Shown one piece after another: positions 1 to 6,200 of a stretch of 16,828 nt of DNA. The stretch lies in assembly GCA_028868335.1 (NCBI GenBank), contig JAGWUU010000030.1, positions 1-16,828 on the forward strand, given 5' to 3'. The position numbers and the translations under genes are program-made. The notes beneath the pieces were generated by a model. The model did not search any database and had not been told where the DNA came from. It saw only the letters and a list, made by a program, of their open reading frames with translations. Positions within the stretch are counted from its first letter, which is position 1. Each line of letters opens with the position of its first letter. The stretch is from Sphingomonadales bacterium (GTDB lineage Bacteria; Pseudomonadota; Alphaproteobacteria; Sphingomonadales; Sphingomonadaceae).

Positions 1-262
1 GGACCGCCTCGGCGAGGACGTGGGCATAGTCGTGCCGGGCCAGCTCGAGCGCGTCGGCCTCGTCCCGCGCCGTCACCAGCGCCAGGTGCGCGTCGCCCGC
101 GAAAGGCCGCGACAGGTCGACCAGTTCGCCGTCGACCCGCGCGGCCAACGCCGCCTTGGCGAGGCCCGGGCCGATCGCGGCGGCGACATCCGCCGGGGTC
201 GATCCCGCCGGCATTTCGCGCGACGAACCATCGGGCAGGCTGATCTTGATGACTTCGGACAT
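1..262 (-). CDS. thrS: Threonine--tRNA ligase (ThrRS), N-terminal part, cut by the window edge
   Basis: Charges tRNA-Thr with threonine in the cytoplasm. Only the first 87 codons are present, reading leftwards from ATG at 262-260. The product begins MSEVIKISLPDGSSREMPAG, which is the start of the TGS (ThrRS/GTPase/SpoT) domain. It continues through the domain (VDGELVDLSRPF) to RHDYAHVLAEAV at the edge, which matches the start of the N2 editing domain, where the HxxxH zinc/editing motif (H-D-Y-A-H) lies. A GAGAG Shine-Dalgarno-like stretch (270-274) lies 7 bases before ATG. The long leader upstream carries a Thr-codon leader ORF and alternative hairpins (263-467), so expression is probably tied to threonyl-tRNA levels. 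The family is clear from the sequence. The catalytic and anticodon-binding domains are outside the window. Confidence 0.93.
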   Translation of the reverse strand, partial: MSEVIKISLPDGSSREMPAGSTPADVAAAIGPGLAKAALAARVDGELVDLSRPFAGDAHLALVTARDEADALELARHDYAHVLAEAV

Positions 263-299
263 GCTGTACTCTCGAACGGTTTGGCGCGCTTTGGCACAA

Positions 300-437
300 G
301 CCGCCGCGCACCGGAAGGGGCGGCGCCGGATTTCAGCGAGTTCGGGAGGTGACGCCTGCCGCCCGAACCCGGACGGCGGTGCGCCTTGGCCGTCAGGCCG
401 CAGCCACCCGCCCCGGGAGGTCCCGGGTTGTGGTGGT
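300..437 (-). promoter_or_regulatory. Putative transcription attenuator of thrS (alternative RNA hairpins)
   Basis: Reading the minus-strand RNA by eye gives three competing helices. Helix 1:2 pairs CCACC (436-432, inside the Thr codons) with GGUGG (408-404) and contains the perfect inner stem CCCGGG-ACCU-CCCGGG (427-412). Helix 2:3 pairs GGGUGGC (409-403) with GCCGUCC (377-371), seven pairs including two G-U. Helix 3:4 is GCCGUCCG-GGUU-CGGGCGGC (377-358), eight pairs with one G-U. A ribosome stalled on the Thr codons would block segment 1 and free segment 2 for the 2:3 antiterminator. A ribosome reaching the stop codon at 395-393 would cover segment 2 and let 3:4 form. No clear U-tract follows 3:4. 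A second stem, GCCGCC/GGCGGC (324-319 with 305-300), is followed by UUGUG. The off-switch could therefore be a weak intrinsic terminator, Rho, or sequestration. Pairings are not energy-calculated. Confidence 0.6.
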
Positions 438-467
438 AGTCAGCGGAAAGGCACGGCGCTGCGTCAT
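393..467 (-). CDS. thrS leader peptide with five consecutive Thr codons
   Basis: A 24-codon ORF from ATG (467-465) to TGA (395-393), too short for normal gene calling. The peptide starts MTQRRAFPLTTTTTR and ends RVAAA. Codons 10-14 are ACT ACC ACC ACA ACC (440-426), an unbroken run of threonine codons placed directly upstream of thrS, the gene for threonyl-tRNA synthetase. This match between control codon and downstream gene is the hallmark of a ribosome-mediated attenuator. The ORF has only a weak Shine-Dalgarno (GAG at 473-471). If the predicted -10 box at 476-481 is real, transcription would start at or within two bases of the ATG, making the peptide leaderless, as is known for trpL of Sinorhizobium meliloti. 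The peptide itself probably has no function beyond sensing. Chance occurrence of five Thr codons in this exact place is unlikely but not excluded. Confidence 0.72.
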   Translation of the reverse strand: MTQRRAFPLTTTTTRDLPGRVAAA

Positions 468-488
468 CGCTCGGCGAGATAGCGATGA
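464..488. repeat. 25-bp perfect dyad (TCATCGCT-N9-AGCGATGA), possible operator
   Basis: Positions 464-471 (TCATCGCT) and 481-488 (AGCGATGA) are exact reverse complements, separated by 9 bases, with arm centres 17 bases apart. The dyad covers the putative -10 box and the leader start codon and sits between two divergent transcription units (thrS leftwards, hydrolase rightwards). Arm length and spacing suit a dimeric DNA-binding repressor on one face of the helix. It could instead form a hairpin in any transcript that crosses it. The binding protein is unknown. Confidence 0.45.
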
Positions 489-504
489 AAGGTGAACAAG
501 GCAA
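476..504 (-). promoter_or_regulatory. Putative promoter of the thrS leader transcript
   Basis: On the minus strand, TTGCCT (504-499) and TATCTC (481-476) are separated by 17 bases. They resemble -35 and -10 boxes (consensus TTGACA/TATAAT). The implied start site (about 467-470) falls at the leader peptide's ATG, suggesting a leaderless leader ORF. The -10 box lies inside the 464-488 dyad. This is pattern reading only. Confidence 0.42.
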
Positions 505-552
505 CAAGTGCTGCCGGTTGGCTTTGCGGTCCGGCTGGGCCATGGATGGGGC

Positions 553-1284
553 ATGACCCAAGCCTGCTTCCACGCCCTGCCAGATGGCCGCCGCATCGCG
601 CACCGCTTCACTCCCGGCAGCGGTCCCGCGCTGGTGTTCCTGCCGGGTTACATGTCCGATATGGCCGGGAGCAAGGCGGCGGCGATGTTTGACTGGGCCG
701 TGGCGCGGGGCCGCGCCTGCCTGTTGCTCGACTATTCGGGCTGCGGGGAAAGTCCCGGCGACTTTGCCGAGGGTTCGCTGAGCCGCTGGCGCGATGAGGT
801 GCTGGCGTTGATCGCGGCGAAATGCCCCGGCGACGTCGTGCTGGTCGGCTCGTCGATGGGCGGGTGGCTGATGCTGCTGGTGGCGCTGACCGCGCCGGAG
901 CGGGTGCGGGCGCTGGTCGGGATCGCCGCCGCGCCGGACTTTACCGAATGGGGCCATTCCGCCGCGCAGAAAGCCGAGCTGGCGGCCGGGCTGACCATTT
1001 TCGAAGGCAACCCCTATGGCCCGGAGCCGACCCCGACCCATCCGCTGTTCTGGCGCGACGGGCAGGCGCAGCGGTTGCTCGACGCGCCGATTGCCCTCGA
1101 TTGCCCGGTCCGGCTGCTTCATGGCCAGGCCGATCCCGACGTGCCGTGGGAGCTTTCGCTCCGCCTTGCCGACGCTCTGCGTTCAGCCGACGTGCAGGTA
1201 ACTCTGGTCAAGGACGGCGACCATCGCCTGTCGCGCGAACAGGACATCGCGCTGTTGCTGCGCATCCTCGCCGCGCTGGAGTGA
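553..1284 (+). CDS. Alpha/beta hydrolase (ABHD10-like serine hydrolase)
   Basis: A 243-residue cytoplasmic hydrolase of the single-domain alpha/beta fold. The nucleophile elbow is GSSMG with Ser101. The likely catalytic Asp194 lies in HGQADPDVP and the likely catalytic His224 in DGDHRLS, in the usual Ser-Asp-His order. The oxyanion region corresponds to FLPGYMSDM (29-37), and DYSGCGESPGD (60-70) follows strand 4. The short length without a large cap domain and the GYMSDM/SGxGxS pattern resemble the ABHD10/acyl-protein-thioesterase-like group, but the substrate cannot be read from sequence. I chose ATG 553 because it follows GGATGGGG and begins close to the first strand. A GTG at 508 would add 15 residues. 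It is the first gene of a probable rightward operon with the TPR gene 13 bases downstream, and is divergent from the thrS leader with about 85 bases between the start codons. Confidence 0.85.
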   Translation: MTQACFHALPDGRRIAHRFTPGSGPALVFLPGYMSDMAGSKAAAMFDWAVARGRACLLLDYSGCGESPGDFAEGSLSRWRDEVLALIAAKCPGDVVLVGSSMGGWLMLLVALTAPERVRALVGIAAAPDFTEWGHSAAQKAELAAGLTIFEGNPYGPEPTPTHPLFWRDGQAQRLLDAPIALDCPVRLLHGQADPDVPWELSLRLADALRSADVQVTLVKDGDHRLSREQDIALLLRILAALE

Positions 1285-1297
1285 AGTTCAGCCTGCC

Positions 1298-2149
1298 ATG
1301 CCGTTCCCCCTCGTTCTCCTTCCGCTGCTCGCCCAGGTCGGCCCGACCGGCACCCAGATGCAGGCTCCGCTGGAACTGCCGAAGCGCAGGCCGGTGACTT
1401 CGGTGATCCGGTCCGTCTCCCCGGCGCTGCGTCAGGCAAGCCGGCTGGGCGATTGCCTTGCCCAGGCACGAACCGAACCGGCGGCCGCCGTCGCAACCGC
1501 CAATGCCTGGCGCAATTCCGCCAACGGCCCCGCCCGCGCCGAGGCCGAGCAGTGCCTTGGCATGGCGCTGTCCGGCCAGAATCAGTGGAGCGGCGCGGAG
1601 CAGGCGTTCCTGTCCGCGCGTGACGATTCGCTGGCGTCCGACAAGCTCAGCCGCGCCCGGTTCGGAGCGATGGCGGCCAATGCCGCGCTGGCCACCAATG
1701 CCAGCGAGCGAGCGCTCAGCCTGCTCGACGCGGCGCATGGCGATGCCCTGGGCGGCGGCGATACCCACCTCGCCGCCGAAGTCGCGATCGACCGGGCCCG
1801 CGCCCTCGTCATTCTCAAGCGTGACAGCGATGCGGTCGCATCGCTTGCCGAAGCGACCAATGGCGCGCCGGAAATCGGCACGGGCTGGCTGCTTTCCGCT
1901 ACGCTCGCGCGGCGGCACGGTCGGCTGGCCGAGGCGCAGGCCGCGATCGAACACGCCGCGACCCTGCAACCGCTCGATCCCGAAACCGGGCTGGAGGCGG
2001 GGGTGATCGCGGTCCTTTCCGGCCACGACGAGGCGGCGCGCAAGAGCTGGCAATCGGTCGTCGCCTCGGCGCCAGACAGCGATTCGGCAAAAATCGCCAG
2101 GCAATACCTTGACCAACTGGGGCCTGCCGCCGCACCTTCCTCGCGGTGA
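1298..2149 (+). CDS. Exported tetratricopeptide-repeat-like protein
   Basis: A 283-residue protein with a short hydrophobic N-terminus (MPFPLVLLPLLAQ), probably a signal peptide with cleavage near residues 13-20, so it is likely periplasmic. From about residue 85 to the end it is a run of paired Ala/Leu-rich helices typical of degenerate TPRs. The clearest repeats are near 95-130 (GMALSGQNQWSGAEQAF), 160-195 (ARALVILKRDSDAVASLAEA) and 200-260 (ATLARRHGRLAEAQAAIEHA followed by AGVIAVLSGHDEAARKSW). No enzymatic domain is visible. TPR modules usually hold protein partners, but the partner here is unknown. It starts 13 bases after the hydrolase stop with only a weak ribosome-binding site, and its stop codon overlaps the next gene's GTG start (GTGA). 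Translational coupling along the operon is therefore likely. Confidence 0.75.
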   Translation: MPFPLVLLPLLAQVGPTGTQMQAPLELPKRRPVTSVIRSVSPALRQASRLGDCLAQARTEPAAAVATANAWRNSANGPARAEAEQCLGMALSGQNQWSGAEQAFLSARDDSLASDKLSRARFGAMAANAALATNASERALSLLDAAHGDALGGGDTHLAAEVAIDRARALVILKRDSDAVASLAEATNGAPEIGTGWLLSATLARRHGRLAEAQAAIEHAATLQPLDPETGLEAGVIAVLSGHDEAARKSWQSVVASAPDSDSAKIARQYLDQLGPAAAPSSR

Positions 2150-3126
2150 TTCCCCTTTCGGTCCTCGATCTGGTCCCCGTGCGCGAAGGTTCCGGCCCGG
2201 CCGAAGCCCTGGCGGAGACGGCGTTGCTCGCCCGGACGGCGGAAGCGGCTGGATACAAGCGCTTCTGGGTGGCCGAACATCACGCGATGGACGGGGTATC
2301 GGGCGGTGCGACCTCGGTGGTGCTGGCCCATGTCGGCAACGCAACTTCCACGATCCGCATCGGCGCGGGCGGGATCATGCTGCCCAACCACAACCCCTTC
2401 GTCATCGCCGAGCAGTTCGGCACGCTTGACGCGCTGTTTCCGGGTCGGGTCGACCTGGGGCTGGGCCGCGCACCGGGGGCGGACATGCGGATCGCCCAGG
2501 CCCTGCGACGCGATCTTGCCCGTGTGTCCGAACTGTTTCCGCAAGACGTGGTCGAGCTGCGAGCCCTGCTGACCGGAGAGCCGGACCTCGGCATTCGGGC
2601 CACGCCCGGCTTTGGTGCGCAAGTCGAAATGTGGATGCTCGGTTCCAGCCTGTTCGGCGCGCAACTCGCCGCCGCGCTCGGCCTGCCCTACGCCTTCGCC
2701 TCGCACTTCGCGCCGGACCTGCTCAATCAGGCGCTGGAGGTCTATCGGCGCCAGTTCCGCCCCTCTCCCGCGCTTGAACGGCCGCACGTCATGGTGGCGA
2801 TGAACGTGATCGCCGCCGACAGCGACGAGGAGGCGACGCTGCTGTGCTCGTCGATGGACCAGAGCTTCGTGGCGCTGCGCAGCGGCAACCCCGGCAAGCT
2901 GCAACCGCCCGTGCCCGGATACCGCCAGACCCTGCCGCCATCGGCGTTGGCCATGCTTGAACACATGCGCCAGGTCAGCGCGATCGGCGCGCCGCAGACC
3001 GTTGCCGCGGCGGTGGCGCGCGTGGTCGAACGGACCGGCGCTGACGAACTGATGCTGTCGGGCGCGACATTCGATCCGGGCGCGCGCCGTCGCTCGCTGG
3101 AATTGACCGCAAAAGCATTGGTCTAG
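2146..3126 (+). CDS. LLM-class (luciferase-like) flavin-dependent oxidoreductase, YhbW/MsnO8 type
   Basis: A 326-residue member of the bacterial luciferase-like superfamily: TIM-barrel, FMN/FMNH2-dependent, cytoplasmic. It starts at GTG 2146 (V/MIPLSVLDLVPV) and overlaps the TPR stop by four bases. Family marks are SVLDLVPVREG at the N-terminus, RFWVAEHHAM (about 41-50) with the conserved AEHH, GAGGIMLPNHNPFVIAEQF (about 73-91) and PGRVDLGLGRAPG (about 99-111). These correspond closely to E. coli YhbW and to the group labelled MsnO8. Length and architecture are complete. Substrate and reductase partner are unknown, and no flavin reductase is encoded nearby. As last gene of the hydrolase-TPR operon it may act with them, but this is inference from spacing only. 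Confidence 0.88.
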   Translation: MIPLSVLDLVPVREGSGPAEALAETALLARTAEAAGYKRFWVAEHHAMDGVSGGATSVVLAHVGNATSTIRIGAGGIMLPNHNPFVIAEQFGTLDALFPGRVDLGLGRAPGADMRIAQALRRDLARVSELFPQDVVELRALLTGEPDLGIRATPGFGAQVEMWMLGSSLFGAQLAAALGLPYAFASHFAPDLLNQALEVYRRQFRPSPALERPHVMVAMNVIAADSDEEATLLCSSMDQSFVALRSGNPGKLQPPVPGYRQTLPPSALAMLEHMRQVSAIGAPQTVAAAVARVVERTGADELMLSGATFDPGARRRSLELTAKALV

Positions 3127-3151
3127 GGTGGTTTCCCTAGGGGCAAACTGG

Positions 3152-3180
3152 TTGCGGTGGAGACCACTTGCTCGTACAGT
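3152..3180 (+). promoter_or_regulatory. Putative sigma70-type promoter of the glutamate dehydrogenase gene
   Basis: TTGCGG (3152-3157) and TACAGT (3175-3180) are spaced by 17 bases, in the only sizeable gap before the glutamate dehydrogenase gene. The spacer contains a short inverted repeat, GTGG-AGA-CCAC (3157-3167), which could be a regulator site. The transcript would carry a 5' UTR of about 70 bases. Confidence 0.4.
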
Positions 3181-3226
3181 GCGCAAATATGCTACGCAAG
3201 ATAGCAACAATGTAACAAGCAGGATG

Positions 3227-3250
3227 GGCAGCCGCAGGCTGCCGGAGGAG
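3227..3250 (+). promoter_or_regulatory. Hairpin abutting the Shine-Dalgarno of the glutamate dehydrogenase gene
   Basis: GGCAGCC (3227-3233), a three-base loop GCA, and GGCTGCC (3237-3243) form a perfect 7-bp stem. It ends exactly where the strong Shine-Dalgarno GGAGGAG (3244-3250) begins, 8 bases before ATG 3259. The Shine-Dalgarno stays unpaired in this form. The hairpin could protect the mRNA or be part of translational control. The strong ribosome-binding site also decides the start at 3259 over the out-of-frame ATG at 3252, which is too close to it. Confidence 0.4.
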
Positions 3251-3258
3251 CATGCGCG

Positions 3259-6200
3259 ATGAGTTCGAAGCCCGCCCGCACCAGCGCCGCGGCCAGCCTG
3301 GCCAAGGCGCTGGCGAAGTGTCTGACAACGGCCATGCTGCCGGGCGACGCGCCCTTCACCGAAGATGAACTCGCCAAGGCGGCGAACTTCGCGCTCGCCA
3401 CCGCGCTGGAACGCAACGGCAGCGAGCCTGCGATTGCCATCGAGTCGGTGTCCGGTACCGCCCACGAACGCTTCATGCGGATCGCGGTGGTCAATGACGA
3501 CGGGCCGTTCCTTGTCGATTCGGTCGCCGCGACCCTCGCCGCGCATGGCATCGCGATCGATCGCCTGATTCACCCTGTCGTCGCCGTAAGGCGCGATGCC
3601 TCCGGCACGCTGACCGCGATCGTCGCGGGCGAGGCCGCGGGCGAGCGGCGCGAATCGCTGATCTATATCGAAGCCCAGCGCGTCGATGCCCGGCAGCGGC
3701 GGCGGATCGACCAGGCGATCGGCGCAACGCTGGCCGACGTGCGCGCGGCGGTGAGCGACTGGCCCAAGTTGCAGGTCGCCATGGCCGCAGACGCCGAATC
3801 CTGCCCGGACAGCGAGGGCGCGGCGCTGCTGCGCTGGTTCAACGACGGGATGCTGACCCAGCTTGGCCACGTTACCCGCCACCGCGATGGATCGCAGAGC
3901 AATGCGCTGGGGATTTGCCGCAAGAGCGCCAAGGCGCTGCTCGGCCCGATTTCCTATGACCGCGCCTTCGCCTGGTTCGACGACCCGCAAAAGGGCGCGC
4001 ACATTCCGCTGGTGGTCAAGTCCAACGTTTACAGCACCGTGCATCGCCGCACGCCGCTCGACCTGTTCATCCTGCCGGTGCACGAAAAGGGTCGGCTCGT
4101 CGCGTTGTCGGTCCATGCCGGGATCTGGACCAGTGCAGCGCTGGCCGCCGCGCCGACACAGGTGCCGCGCCTGCGCTCGCAACTGGCGGACATCGCCCGC
4201 CGTTTCGGTTTTTCGCCCCAGGGTCATGCCGGCAAGGCGCTGGTCCACGCCCTGACCGAACTGCCCCACGACGTTCTGGTGAGCTTCACCGACGACCAGA
4301 TCGAGCACATCACTACCAACGTGATGAGCCTGACTGACCGGCCCCGGCCCAAGCTGGCGCTGATTCCCGCGCCGCTGATGCGCCACCTGTTCGCCTTCGT
4401 CTGGTTGCCGCGCGATACCATGTCGACCAACACCCGGACGCAGGTTCAGGCGATGCTGGTCGAGGCCTGCGATTCCCCGGTGCTGGACTGGAGCACCGGG
4501 ATCGAAGGCAACCTGGCGCTGCTGCGCGTTGTCCTCGACCTGCCCGAGGTTGCGCATATTCCCGACGAAGCTCCGCTCGACGCGCGGCTCCAGTCGATGC
4601 TGCGCGGCTGGGCCGAAGCGGTGGAAAGCGAGATCGCGGCGAGCGAGGAGCCCAGCCGTGCCGCCGCCATCGCCATGCGCCACGCCGAAGCCTTCCCGCT
4701 GGCCTACCGCGCCGAATATGGCCCGGCGGAAGCCGCGCTCGACATCGCGCGCCTCCGCCGCCTTGCCGGTGAGGGCGAGGATGGGCCGCGCCGTGGCATC
4801 CGCCTGCACGCCATGCCCGGCGACGGAGCGGGTCGGCTGCGACTCAAGCTGTACCAGCGCTTTGGTTCGCTGACCCTGTCCGACGCGGTGCCGGCGCTGG
4901 AGAACTTCGGTTTCCGCGTGATCGAGGACGTGCCCACCGAACTCGATGAAGGGCGGCTCGGCACGATCCACGATTTCCTGCTCGCCCTGCCTGTCGGCAT
5001 GGAAGAGGCAACCTTGCTCAAGCGGTCCGACGCGATCGAGCAGGCGGTTGCCGACGTCCTCAACGGCGCGGCGGAGGATGATCCGTTCAACCGCCTGATC
5101 ACTACCGTCGCGCTTCATGCCGGGGAAGCGAACTGGCTGCGCGCCTGGTATCGCTATCTGCGGCAGGCGGGGCTGAACTTCAGCGTCCCCACCGTGGTCG
5201 ACGCGCTGCACCATGCGCCGACCGTGACCAGGGGGCTGATCGCGCTGTTCGTGGCGCGGCACGATCCCGCGTACCGTGGTGAGCGTGCCAAGGGCGAGGA
5301 CCACGCCCAGGCCACGATCCGCGACGGTCTCGCCCAGGTTTCCGCGATCAACGACGATCGCCTGCTGCGCCAGTATCGCGCCGTGGTCGAGGCGATGCTG
5401 CGCACCAACGCCTTCGCCCTGGCGGCGAACGAGGCATTGGCGTTCAAGCTCGATTCGGCGCTGATCCCGGGCCTGCCCAAGCCGCTGCCATGGCGTGAGA
5501 TCTTCGTCTATTCACGCCGGGTCGAAGGCATCCACCTGCGCGCCGGGCCGGTTGCGCGCGGGGGCCTCAGATGGTCTGACCGGCGCGACGACTTCCGTAC
5601 CGAGATTCTCGGGCTGATGAAGGCGCAGCGCGTCAAGAACGCGGTCATCGTGCCGACCGGGGCCAAGGGTGGGTTCTATCCCAAGCAGTTGCCTGACCCG
5701 CGCACCGATCGCGACGGCTGGCTGGCCGAAGGCAAGGACAGCTACAAGATCTTCATCCGCACCCTGCTGTCGATCACCGACAACATCGTCGACAACAAGG
5801 TGGTCCACCCCAAGGGCGTGGTGGTTCGCGATGGCGATGACCCCTATTTCGTGGTCGCCGCCGACAAGGGTACGGCCACCTTCTCCGATACCGCCAACGC
5901 CATCGCCGAAGCGGACGACTTCTGGCTTGACGACGCTTTCGCCAGCGGCGGATCGAAGGGCTATGACCACAAGGCGATGGGCATCACCGCCAAGGGCGCG
6001 TGGATCTCTGTCCAGCGCCACTTCCTCGAAATGGGCATCGACGTGCAGACCCAACCGGTCCGCGTCATCGGTTGCGGCGACATGTCGGGCGACGTGTTCG
6101 GCAACGGCATGTTGCTTTCGAGGGCGATCAAGCTGGTCGCGGCGTTCGACCATCGCCACATCTTCCTCGATCCCGATCCCGACCCGGCGAAAAGCTGGAA

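Noticed and set aside
263..467. T-box riboswitch or E. coli-type ThrRS operator upstream of thrS
   Set aside because: No T-box specifier/antiterminator sequence is visible and no tRNA-Thr-like anticodon mimic was found. The Thr-codon ORF explains the region better.
73..1122. 349-codon minus-strand frame covering the thrS start and the hydrolase
   Set aside because: It conflicts with two clearly recognised genes and reads the thrS region in the wrong frame.
3131..3148. GTTTCCC-TA-GGGGCAAAC inverted repeat after the luciferase-like gene
   Set aside because: It is imperfect, with a bulge, and has no T-run after it. It is too weak to call a terminator for that operon.
3252..3254. ATG seven bases before the glutamate dehydrogenase start
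   Set aside because: It is out of frame and only one base from the Shine-Dalgarno, too close for initiation.
1582..5304. 1240-codon open frame on the minus strand opposite the TPR, oxidoreductase and glutamate dehydrogenase genes
   Set aside because: It is a product of GC-rich codon bias in the real plus-strand genes. The translation is rich in Arg, Gly, His and Gln with no recognisable domain, and it crosses gene boundaries and the intergenic gap.
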